DNA of 64,000 nucleotides, taken from assembly GCA_963678395.1 (NCBI GenBank), contig OY782827.1, positions 620,001-684,000 of the forward strand, given 5' to 3'. The DNA comes from JAAYAE01 sp963678395 (GTDB lineage Bacteria; Bacillota; Negativicutes; Acidaminococcales; Acidaminococcaceae). Positions within the stretch are counted from its first letter, which is position 1; each line of letters begins with the position of its first letter. The translations under genes and the position numbers were made by a program. Of this stretch, positions 8,776 through 16,553 are shown piece by piece. Under the pieces are notes generated by a model. It was given only the letters and a program-made list of their open reading frames with translations. It was not told where the DNA came from and did no database searches.

Positions 8776-9135
8776 ATGGCAAGATTAAGAGTAGAAAAAA
8801 TGCAAGAATTAATTAAACAAGAACTCAGTAATATGCTTTTAAAGGATATTAAAGATCCCCGTGTTAAATTTGTCACGGTAACTGAAGTGGAAGTAAGCGG
8901 TGATTTAAGTTATGCTAAGGTTTATGTAAGTTTGTATGGCAGCGAAGAGGAACAAAAGGAAGCATGGATAGGACTAAATAAGGCTTTGGGCTTTATGCGT
9001 TCAGAAATAGCAAAAAGAATTAGGTTGCGTGTTGCACCAATTCTTACCCTTACTAAAGATACTTCAATGGAGTACAGTTCACATATTCAAGAGTTGCTTA
9101 ATCAAATAAAGAAAGAAGGACCCGCCCATGAGTAA
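8776..9135 (+). CDS. rbfA: 30S ribosome-binding factor RbfA
   Basis: RbfA is a KH-fold factor for late 30S maturation and cold adaptation. The 119 residues cover the whole family length, starting 'MARLRVEKMQELIKQELS' and containing 'DPRVKFVTVTEVEVSGDLSY'. The ATG has AAGGAG upstream and follows infB by ten bases. It overlaps the next gene by eight bases. Confidence 0.95.
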   Translation: MARLRVEKMQELIKQELSNMLLKDIKDPRVKFVTVTEVEVSGDLSYAKVYVSLYGSEEEQKEAWIGLNKALGFMRSEIAKRIRLRVAPILTLTKDTSMEYSSHIQELLNQIKKEGPAHE

Positions 9136-10090
9136 GAAAGTTACCCTCCACGAGGCTCTTAATATTTTAAAGAATGCAAAAAGCGTGATTTTAGTTAGTC
9201 ATGTTAGTCCTGATGGCGATACACTAGGATCTACGTTAGCATTGGCGGAAGGCTTAAAACAGACCGGTAAAAAGGTTACTATTATGGTGGATGATGTTAT
9301 TTCATCCACCTATAGTTTTATGCCGGGAATTGGAGAATATGTTCGTCCGCAAAAAGGACAACATTATGACGCTGATTTGTTGGTCATTGTTGATTCAAGT
9401 TCTTTAGATAGAATTGGCATAGTAGAAGATTGTGTTACCGCTCCTATTCTAAATATTGATCACCATGTTTCTAATACTGGGTTTGCCGATTATTTATGGC
9501 TAGATGATAGTGCCACGGCTACAGGGCAAATGATGTTTACGCTTCTCAAAGAAATGCAAGTAGATATTACTCTGGCTATGGCGATTTGTTTATACGTAGC
9601 AATAATTACCGATTGTGGAAATTTTAAATATTCTAATACTACGGCCGCCAGCATGAGAGCAGCAGCGGAGTTATTGGAACTGGGCGTGGAGCCCAATTTA
9701 ATTTCGGACTTCATTGAAATGAAGCCAAGAAAAAATATAGAGTTACTTCGCAAGGTTTTAAATACCTTAACTTTTTTTGATGAAGGTCATATTGGCATTA
9801 TTGAAATAAGCCAAGAAGATTATAACAAAGACATTGATACAGACAGTTTTATTTCCTATCCTAGGTATGTAGAAGGCGTGGAGGTTGCTGTTATGTTTAA
9901 AGCTGTAGAACCTGAAAAAACAAGGGTTAGTATGCGTTCACGCTGGATTGATGTGAGCAAAATAGCCTTGTCTTTTAACGGTGGTGGGCATATAAAAGCC
10001 TCGGGTTGTACTATAGAGGCTAATTTAGCAGAAGCTAAAAAACAATTAATTGCTAAAATAATGGAAGAAATGCGAGCGAATAAACGATAG
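9128..10090 (+). CDS. nrnA: Bifunctional oligoribonuclease / pAp phosphatase NrnA (DHH-DHHA1)
   Basis: A DHH-family phosphoesterase that degrades nanoRNA and dephosphorylates pAp. Metal-site motifs are visible: 'SHVSPDGDTLGS' near residue 25, 'VDSSSLDR', 'NIDHHVSNTGF' (the DHH motif) and 'TDCGNF'. The C-terminal DHHA1 domain has 'FNGGGHIKASGC'. At 320 residues it is full length. It sits in the rbfA-truB interval, its usual place in Firmicutes. Confidence 0.92.
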   Translation: MSKKVTLHEALNILKNAKSVILVSHVSPDGDTLGSTLALAEGLKQTGKKVTIMVDDVISSTYSFMPGIGEYVRPQKGQHYDADLLVIVDSSSLDRIGIVEDCVTAPILNIDHHVSNTGFADYLWLDDSATATGQMMFTLLKEMQVDITLAMAICLYVAIITDCGNFKYSNTTAASMRAAAELLELGVEPNLISDFIEMKPRKNIELLRKVLNTLTFFDEGHIGIIEISQEDYNKDIDTDSFISYPRYVEGVEVAVMFKAVEPEKTRVSMRSRWIDVSKIALSFNGGGHIKASGCTIEANLAEAKKQLIAKIMEEMRANKR

Positions 10091-10992
10091 ACGGTATTTT
10101 TAATGTGTTAAAGCCACCGGGCATGACTAGTCACGACGTGGTTAGTGTTATGCGCCGGATATTACACACCAAAAAAATCGGGCATGGGGGAACCCTTGAT
10201 CCTATGGCCGCAGGAGTTTTGCCAGTCTTTGTGGGCAAGGCGACTAGGCTTTTGGAATATGCGCTAGAAGGCAGTAAGGCATATAGAGCTGTTATAACTT
10301 TTGGCAGTCAAACGGATACTGGAGATGAGGAAGGCAAGATTAATGCAACCTCTGATGTTGTTGCATTAAACAAAGAAGATATTATGACCGGATTACAAAG
10401 TTTCGAAGGCAAAGGCACACAAATTCCGCCAATGTATTCTGCTATTAGTTATCAAGGTCAAAAACTTTATAAGTTAGCACGTCAAGGTGTAGAAATTGAG
10501 CGTGAACCGCGTGCTATTTTTATTAATAGCTTAAAAATGGTTGATTATACAGGGCAACAGCTGATAGTAGATGTTGAGTGTTCAAAAGGAACCTTTATTC
10601 GAACTCTATCAGAAGATATTTCTCAGTACTTTGGTATGGTTGGAACCATGAGCTTTCTTTTGCGTTACAGGGTTGGAGATTTTCCTTTGTCTACTGCCTT
10701 CACTTTGGAAGAAATTGAAGAAAACTATGAGAAGTGTGTACTTCCTATGGAATTAGCCATTGAACACCTACCTATTATGGAAGTTAGTACCTGGCAAGGT
10801 TTACGGATCGCTCAGGGTGTTGCTACGACGGTAAATGATATTCAAGAGGGTAAATATTATAAATTAGTAACTAATGAGGGCTTGATGATTGGCGTAGCCT
10901 TAGCCAAGGACGGACGACTTAGAGCTCATAAAATAATAAATATACCCCAAAAAGAAGAAGTAGGTATTTATGAAGACGATAACCAATGTTGA
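10087..10992 (+). CDS. truB: tRNA pseudouridine(55) synthase TruB, apparently starting at an ATA codon
   Basis: TruB makes pseudouridine 55 in the T loop of tRNAs. The catalytic motif 'HGGTLDPMAAGVLPV' (active Asp in the LDP segment) is present, with a C-terminal PUA-like domain. Family members begin 'M-D-G-I-x-N-V-L-K-P-P-G-M'. Here the matching codons are ATA GAC GGT ATT TTT AAT GTG, with ATA at 10087-10089 overlapping the nrnA stop. The first standard start is GTG 10105, which would remove six conserved residues. Either ATA is used through coupling to nrnA, or a G-to-A change or error is present. Confidence 0.9.
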   Translation: MDGIFNVLKPPGMTSHDVVSVMRRILHTKKIGHGGTLDPMAAGVLPVFVGKATRLLEYALEGSKAYRAVITFGSQTDTGDEEGKINATSDVVALNKEDIMTGLQSFEGKGTQIPPMYSAISYQGQKLYKLARQGVEIEREPRAIFINSLKMVDYTGQQLIVDVECSKGTFIRTLSEDISQYFGMVGTMSFLLRYRVGDFPLSTAFTLEEIEENYEKCVLPMELAIEHLPIMEVSTWQGLRIAQGVATTVNDIQEGKYYKLVTNEGLMIGVALAKDGRLRAHKIINIPQKEEVGIYEDDNQC

Positions 10993-11890
10993 ACAATTAA
11001 AAATTTTACAATTAGAGCCATGTGTGGTTGCGTTGGGAACTTTTGACGGTGTACATTTAGGTCATTGTGATGTTATAAATACAGCTAAAAGTTATGCGCA
11101 AAGTCATAATTTAGAGCTGATGGTTTTTACTTTTAGTAATCATCCTTTGTCTGAAATTAAAGGAGCTTTAGTTCCACCGTTGCTCTTGGATAATAAAAGC
11201 AAAGAGAAAGTATTAGAGAATTTGGGTGTGGATATTTTATTGAACATTCCCTTTACGGAAGAATTGTCACAGTTGAGTGGTCTGAATTTTTTAAAATTTC
11301 TTAGCATAAATAATGTACGTGCTATTGTTGTTGGTGCAAATTATAGTTATGGACATATGGAGCGTGGCGATGTATATTCTTTGCAGACTGATGGACCAAA
11401 GTTCGGTTTTGAGGTTTTAGTGCGCAAGCTTATCAAACTTAATGGCGCCGTAGTTAGCAGTACTAATATTAGAAATATTATTAAAGAAGGCAATGTTGAA
11501 ATGGCTGCCATGATGCTGGGTCGAGCGTATAGCATACCGGGTATTGTAGTTCATGGTGATGAACGAGGCAGGATCATTGGTTTTCCTACAGCCAATATTA
11601 ATTTAGCTAAGAGTAAATTTGTTTTACCTGCTAGTGGCGTGTACGCTGGTAAGGTTGTTGTGGGCGAGAAGGTTTATAATGCGTTATTAAATGTAGGAAA
11701 CAATCCTACATTTGACAAGGACGAACTTAAACTGGAAGCACATTTACTGAATTTTAAGGGCGATTTATATGGGGAAGAAATTGTTGTTGAATTTCACTAT
11801 CACGTACGTGACGAAATAAAATTCAATAATATAGAAGACCTAAAAGCACAGATTATGAAAGACAAGGAAGAGATTGAAGGGTTGTTTTAA
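10970..11890 (+). CDS. ribF: Bifunctional riboflavin kinase / FAD synthetase
   Basis: RibF converts riboflavin to FMN and then FAD. The N-terminal nucleotidyltransferase half has 'ALGTFDGVHLGH' near residue 20, 'ANYSYGHMERGD' and 'STNIRNIIKEGNV'. The C-terminal kinase half has 'GRIIGFPTANINL' and 'GVYAGKVVV'. The 306-residue length is normal. It overlaps the end of truB by 23 bases and closes the operon. The hairpin mosaic starts directly after the stop. Confidence 0.95.
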   Translation: MKTITNVEQLKILQLEPCVVALGTFDGVHLGHCDVINTAKSYAQSHNLELMVFTFSNHPLSEIKGALVPPLLLDNKSKEKVLENLGVDILLNIPFTEELSQLSGLNFLKFLSINNVRAIVVGANYSYGHMERGDVYSLQTDGPKFGFEVLVRKLIKLNGAVVSSTNIRNIIKEGNVEMAAMMLGRAYSIPGIVVHGDERGRIIGFPTANINLAKSKFVLPASGVYAGKVVVGEKVYNALLNVGNNPTFDKDELKLEAHLLNFKGDLYGEEIVVEFHYHVRDEIKFNNIEDLKAQIMKDKEEIEGLF

Positions 11891-11894
11891 AAGC

Positions 11895-12198
11895 AGTGAA
11901 GTTGCACTAAGTGCAAGTGAAGTTATGCTATCGCATAAGTGAAGTGCGGCAAAGCCGCAGTGAAGTGTTCGCAACCTTATAGTGGTTTTGCGAACAGTTA
12001 AGGAAAGTTTTTTTCAAAAACTTGAACTTATAAAAAGATAATATGTTTTATTGTATTTTTGTTTTATAAATTCTTGCTTTCGCTTAAGAAAGCATCATTA
12101 ACTTTCGGACTTGTCCGAAAAGCTGCACTCCACGAAGTGGAGGCTGCACTACGGCGAAGCCGTAACTGCACTTTGCGACAAAGTCGCAAAAGCTGCAC
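11895..12198 (+). repeat. Hairpin-mosaic element, copy 1
   Basis: A run of short perfect hairpins, each with its own stem sequence and mostly 3-base loops, joined by constant 7-8 base linkers. On the left the linker is AGTGAAGT, joining stems TGCAC/GTGCA, TATGC/GCATA, GCGGC/GCCGC and GTTCGCAA/TTGCGAAC. A roughly 70-base AT-rich core follows (about 12010-12080). On the right the linker is AGCTGCAC, joining TTTCGGAC/GTCCGAAA, TCCAC/GTGGA, TACGGC/GCCGTA and TTTGCGAC/GTCGCAAA. No plausible protein is encoded. I do not recognise a named family. Confidence 0.85.
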
Positions 12199-12207
12199 AA
12201 GAAAAAC

Positions 12208-12491
12208 AGTGAAGTTATGCTATCGCATAAGTGAAGTGCGGCAAAGCCGCAGTGAAGTGTTCGCAACCCTATAGTGGTTTTGCGAACAGTTAAGGAAAGT
12301 TTTTTTTCAAAAACTTGAACTTATAAAAAGATAATATGTTTTATTGTATTTTTGTTTTATAAATTCTTGCTTTCGCTTAAGAAAGCATCATTAACTTTCG
12401 GACTTGTCCGAAAAGCTGCACTCCACGAAGTGGAAGCTGCACTACTGCGAAGCCGTAACTGCACTTTGCGACAAAGTCGCAAAAGCTGCAC
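12208..12491 (+). repeat. Hairpin-mosaic element, copy 2 (direct tandem duplicate)
   Basis: A direct repeat of copy 1 from the TATGC/GCATA hairpin through TTTGCGAC/GTCGCAAA, offset by 292-293 bases. I count only about four differences: a C/T in the GTTCGCAA hairpin loop, one extra T in a T run, G/A in a linker and G/T in one stem. The near identity indicates a recent duplication. Confidence 0.85.
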
Positions 12492-12594
12492 ATATTGAAT
12501 AACTTAGCCTATGGCTAACTTCACTGCTCGAAGAGCACTTAACTTGTAACGCAGTTACAACTTCACTGGAAACATAGTTTCCACTTAACTGCCT
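12492..12594 (-). repeat. Hairpin cluster with reverse-oriented linkers next to copy 2
   Basis: Four hairpins (TAGCC/GGCTA, GCTC/GAGC, TTGTAAC/GTTACAA, GGAAAC/GTTTCC) with 3-base loops, spaced by ACTTCACT or ACTTAACT. These linkers are the reverse complement of AGTGAAGT/AGTTAAGT, so the left-type module is present here in inverted orientation. The same hairpins, in the same order when reverse complemented, recur near 19.74-19.87 kb. Confidence 0.8.
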
Positions 12595-12599
12595 TTCCC

Positions 12600-12628
12600 T
12601 TGCTTCCTTCCACAACTTATGCTATAAT
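12600..12628 (+). promoter_or_regulatory. Promoter of rpsO
   Basis: TTGCTT (12600-12605), a 17-base spacer and a perfect TATAAT (12623-12628) follow immediately after the hairpin cluster. The leader to the rpsO start is about 85 bases. It could hold an S15 autoregulatory structure, but I cannot define one with confidence. Confidence 0.7.
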
Positions 12629-12719
12629 ACTTGAGTACCAAAGAACCTTAGCGTGGTATAGCGATTCTCCAACGTATTCTACAGCTAGGGCAATTAAAAA
12701 AATAGGAGGTAAACTTATT

Positions 12720-12986
12720 ATGATGACACCAGCTAGAAAACAAGAATTAATTGAAACTTACCGCATTAATGAGGCTGATACCGGATCTCCAGAAGTGCAA
12801 ATCGCTATTTTGACTGAGCGTATTACGTACTTGACTGAGCATCTAAAAGAACACAAAAAGGACCATCATTCTCGTCGTGGTTTGTTAAAGATGGTAGGTC
12901 AACGTCGTGGTCTATTGAATTATTTGATGGACAAAGACATCGAACGCTATCGTGTAATTATTGAGAAATTAAAGATTCGTAAATAG
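12720..12986 (+). CDS. rpsO: 30S ribosomal protein S15
   Basis: The 88 residues show the S15 landmarks 'NEADTGSPEVQIAILTERI', 'HLKEHKKDHHSRRGLL' and 'MVGQRRGLLNYL'. It starts at ATG 12720 (or the adjacent ATG 12723) behind AGGAGGT. An in-frame TTG at 12600 lies in the promoter and is not a start. A terminator follows before pnp, the usual neighbour. Confidence 0.97.
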   Translation: MMTPARKQELIETYRINEADTGSPEVQIAILTERITYLTEHLKEHKKDHHSRRGLLKMVGQRRGLLNYLMDKDIERYRVIIEKLKIRK

Positions 12987-13006
12987 GCGAAAAGCATATT
13001 ACAAGC

Positions 13007-13040
13007 AAAACCTCTTACAGGAGACTGTAGGAGGTTTTTT
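13007..13040 (+). terminator. Rho-independent terminator after rpsO
   Basis: Stem CCTCTTACAG / CTGTAGGAGG with a four-base GAGA loop, followed by six T. Confidence 0.85.
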
Positions 13041-13054
13041 ATTTTTTAACAAAG

Positions 13055-13084
13055 TTGTCAATTTTTTTTAATTTGTAGTATAAT
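13055..13084 (+). promoter_or_regulatory. Promoter of pnp
   Basis: TTGTCA (13055-13060), an 18-base spacer and TATAAT (13079-13084), about 45 bases before the pnp start. Confidence 0.65.
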
Positions 13085-13131
13085 ATTTGGGTAACAAAAA
13101 AGAGCGAAAAGAAAAGAGGAGGATGCTGAAG

Positions 13132-15210
13132 ATGCATACATACAGCATGGAGTTAGGCGGAAGAACCCTAACCATTGAGACAGGCAAGATTGCAAAGCAA
13201 GCAAACGGCGCAGTACTAGTTCGGTATGGTGATACCGCAGTGGTAGTAGCTACTACAGGAACTAAAACCCCAAGGGAGGGTGTTGATTTTTTCCCGTTGA
13301 CAGTTGATTATGAGGAAAAAATGTACTCCGTTGGTAAAATTCCAGGAGGTTTTATTAAAAGAGAAGGACGCCCGGCTGAAACGGCTATTTTGACTTCTAG
13401 ATTAATTGATCGACCAATTCGTCCTATGTTTCCGGACGGTTATCATAATGATGTACAAATAGTTGCTACGGCAGTTTCCGTAGATCCTGATAATGCACCT
13501 GATATGCCGGCAATGATCGGAGCTTCTTGTGCGCTTTCTATTTCAGATATTCCTTTTGATGGTCCTATTGCCGGTGTTCGTATTGGTTTAATAGACGGTC
13601 AATTTATTGTTTGTCCTACTGTTGAACAAGCTAAGATTAGTGAATTGAACTTAGCTGTTGCCGGTACTAAAGATGCTATTTTGATGGTTGAAGCCGGTGC
13701 CAAGGAAGTATCCGAAGAAGTTATGTTGGATGCTATTTGGTTTGCACATGGTGAAATACAAAAGATAGTTGAATTCCAAGAAAAAATACAGGCTGAAGTT
13801 GGTAAGCCTAAGATGGAAGTGCCTGTTTATATTCCACCTGCTGAAATTGCAGAAGAGATTAAAATCTATGGCGAAGCTAAATTAAAGGCTGCTTTAATGG
13901 ATGAAGATAAGCATCGCCGTGAAGAAATGGTTAGCCAGGTTAAAGCTGAAATAGCACAAGTTTTCAGCGAAAAATATCCTGATAATGCTAAAGATGTTGC
14001 TTATATTACTCAGAAGTTAATAAAAGCAGTTGTACGTAGAACTATTTCTGTAGATAAAATTCGTCCTGATGGTCGTCAACTAGATGAAGTTCGTAAGGTA
14101 ACTTGCGAAGTAGGACTTTTGGCTCGTCCTCATGGTAGTTCTTTGTTTACGCGTGGTCAGACTCAGATTTTAAATGTGTTGGCTATGGCTCCTCTTCGTG
14201 AAGCACAAATCCTTGATGGTCTTGGCAGCGAAGAAAAGAAACGTTATATCCATCATTACAATTTCCCACCGTATAGTGTTGGCGAAACTAAGCCTATGCG
14301 TTCTTCTGGTCGTCGCGAAATTGGACATGGTGTTTTGGCAGAAAGAGCGTTATTGCCTGTTATCCCTTCTGAAGAAGAGTTTCCGTATGCAATTCGTTTG
14401 GTATCAGAGGTTTTGGAATCCAATGGTTCTTCCTCTATGGGGAGCGTTTGCGGCAGCACCTTGTCTCTAATGGATGCCGGTGTACCTATTAAGGCTCCTG
14501 TATCCGGTGTAGCAATGGGACTTGTTAAAGATGGTGAAGATTTCACTATTTTGACAGATATTCAAGGTTTAGAAGATGCTTTAGGAGATATGGACTTTAA
14601 GGTTACCGGTACCGCTAAAGGTATCACTGCCATTCAAATGGATATTAAAATTGATGGCATTAATAAAGAAATTTTCCAACAGGCTTTGGCACAAGCTAAA
14701 ACCGGTCGTATGTTTATTCTTGGCAAAATGCTTGAGTGTATTGCTGAACCTAGAAAAGAACTTAAACAGTATGCTCCTAAGATTACAACACTTAAGATTA
14801 ATCCGGATAAAATCCGCGACATCATTGGGCCTGGTGGCAAAATGATTAAAAAAATCGTAGAAGAAACCGGTGCTAAGATTGATGTAGATGATAGTGGTAC
14901 GGTTCATGTAGCAGCTGTAAATAGCGAGATTGCTGATAAGGCAATTGCTATTATTAAGGGCTTGACTGCTACTCCTGAGGTGGGCAAGATTTATACCGGC
15001 AAAGTAACCCGTTTGATGAACTTTGGTGCTTTTGTAGAATTCATGCCTGGCCGCGAAGGTTTAGTACACATTTCTCAATTGGCTAACGAACGCGTAGAGA
15101 AGGTTGAAGATGTTATTTCTGTTGGCGATGAAATTGCTGTAAAGCTAACTGAAATTGATCAAAAAGGTCGTTTAAATCTTTCTCGCAAAGCTGCATTAAA
15201 CAGTAAATAA
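13132..15210 (+). CDS. pnp: Polyribonucleotide nucleotidyltransferase (PNPase)
   Basis: PNPase is the phosphorolytic 3'-5' exoribonuclease of the degradosome. The family start 'MHTYSMELGGRTLTIETGK' sets ATG 13132, with GAGGAGG nine bases upstream. Two RNase PH domains are visible (first with 'RPIRPMFPDGYHNDVQI', second with 'GSSSMGSVCGSTLSLMDAG'), then KH ('IRDIIGPGGKMIKKIVEETG') and S1 ('GKVTRLMNFGAFVEFMPG') domains. The 692-residue length is complete. Confidence 0.97.
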   Translation: MHTYSMELGGRTLTIETGKIAKQANGAVLVRYGDTAVVVATTGTKTPREGVDFFPLTVDYEEKMYSVGKIPGGFIKREGRPAETAILTSRLIDRPIRPMFPDGYHNDVQIVATAVSVDPDNAPDMPAMIGASCALSISDIPFDGPIAGVRIGLIDGQFIVCPTVEQAKISELNLAVAGTKDAILMVEAGAKEVSEEVMLDAIWFAHGEIQKIVEFQEKIQAEVGKPKMEVPVYIPPAEIAEEIKIYGEAKLKAALMDEDKHRREEMVSQVKAEIAQVFSEKYPDNAKDVAYITQKLIKAVVRRTISVDKIRPDGRQLDEVRKVTCEVGLLARPHGSSLFTRGQTQILNVLAMAPLREAQILDGLGSEEKKRYIHHYNFPPYSVGETKPMRSSGRREIGHGVLAERALLPVIPSEEEFPYAIRLVSEVLESNGSSSMGSVCGSTLSLMDAGVPIKAPVSGVAMGLVKDGEDFTILTDIQGLEDALGDMDFKVTGTAKGITAIQMDIKIDGINKEIFQQALAQAKTGRMFILGKMLECIAEPRKELKQYAPKITTLKINPDKIRDIIGPGGKMIKKIVEETGAKIDVDDSGTVHVAAVNSEIADKAIAIIKGLTATPEVGKIYTGKVTRLMNFGAFVEFMPGREGLVHISQLANERVEKVEDVISVGDEIAVKLTEIDQKGRLNLSRKAALNSK

Positions 15211-15219
15211 ATTTAAGGC

Positions 15220-15264
15220 AATAAGCATATTCCGACAATAGTCGTGAATATGCTTATTTTTTTT
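15220..15264 (+). terminator. Rho-independent terminator after pnp
   Basis: Stem ATAAGCATATTC / GAATATGCTTAT followed by eight T, then eight G (15265-15272). The adjoining T8G8 tract is unusual. Confidence 0.85.
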
Positions 15265-15428
15265 GGGGGGGGCAAAATATTGTTTTATATTTCCCATAGT
15301 TGCCATATACAAGGTTGTAAATTTTTGCTATTATATACATGCTACACTTGGGGATTATTGATGATGAATTCAATGTTTTGCTAAGCTGTTTATTTATGGA
15401 TATATAGATGGATTGGGGAGGCAAGGAC

Positions 15429-16553
15429 ATGAACTGGCATGATAAAAGGGTAAAGTATATTGTCATAGCATTGGTAATTATCACAGCTATTATTTCTTGG
15501 CAAATATTTAATAAAGTCATGGGGGCGAGAGAAAAAGCACAGAAGGCAGCCGTAGGAAAGACTATTCAGGTGTCTACGGTATTTGCAACTCATAAAACTA
15601 TTAAACCGGTGATAAAACTTACAGGCAATTTGGATCCTTTGTGGCAGGCTGATATAGGGGCAAAAGTTGCTGGACGTATAGAACACGTTTATGCTAAAGT
15701 TGGTGACCAGGTAGATGCGCAGCAGGTATTGGCCACCTTAGATAGTGTTGAATCGGATGCTACAGCAAACAGTGCTAAGGGTAGTGTTTTTGATGCTAGA
15801 GCTAATTTGTCTTTGGCAGAAACAACTTTAGCACGTTATGAAAAGCTCTATGAAACAGGGGCTATTTCCAAAGCTGATTTAGATAATGCACAATTTACCC
15901 GTGATATGGCGGCTGGCAAACTATCTGCTGCCCAAGGAACATATGATAATGCTTTTTCTAAAATGAATGGTACCAGTGTTATTACTCCTCATACAGGAAC
16001 AGTTGTTAAACGTTATTTTCAAGAAGGCTATTACGCTACGGTGGGCACCGCATTGTTTAATGTTGCAGACACTACGGTATTGGTCGCCAAAATAAATATT
16101 CCTGAAGGACAAATAGGTGGTGTGTCCTTGGTGGCAAAATGTCAAGTGCAAATTCCGGCTATGAATGGTCTAAAAGTATAAGGAACAGTTACAAAAATTG
16201 CTCAAGTTGCAGATATGCCGGCACGTACTTTTTCTGCCGAAGTAACTGTAGATAACAGTGATAATAAATTGCGTGGCGGATTATTTACCAATGTGCTTTT
16301 AGAACTAGCAGAAAAACCCAAGGCTATGATTATTCCGCAAAGCGCTATTGTTATGCGTGAGGATCAAAGAACTGTTTATGTGGTTGATAGTGCAGGGCGT
16401 ATAAGCCGTAAGGTTCTTAGCACAGGCTATATTGGTGATGGTATTGTGGAAGTATTAGGTGGTATTAGCGAAAAGGATGAAATTGTTACATCAGGTCAAA
16501 ACCGCATACGTGAAGGTAGCCTAGTTACCAGAAATAAGGACGGTAATAAATAA
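15429..16553 (+). pseudogene. RND efflux periplasmic adaptor (membrane fusion protein) with an in-frame TAA
   Basis: An HlyD/AcrA-type adaptor linking an inner-membrane RND pump to the outer membrane. There is an N-terminal membrane anchor (residues about 10-27), a barrel/lipoyl region with 'GAKVAGRIEHVYAKVGDQVDAQQVLATLDS', a helical hairpin, a second lipoyl half and beta-barrel domains. The reading frame is interrupted at 16179-16181 by TAA and continues in the same frame with 'GTVTKIAQVADMPARTFSAEV'. Family members often have Glu there, so GAA to TAA is the simplest change. ATG 15429 is preferred, behind GGGAGG. The stop overlaps the pump start (TAATG). Confidence 0.85.

Noticed and set aside
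12059..12274. 71-residue plus-strand frame and a minus-strand partner inside the hairpin mosaic
   Set aside because: They are translations of the repeats, rich in Arg/Ser, with no ribosome site and no copy in the diverged third element.
11895..12594. CRISPR array
   Set aside because: The constant parts are 7-8 base linkers and the variable parts are self-complementary hairpins of 13-20 bases. No spacer-like unique sequences and no cas genes.
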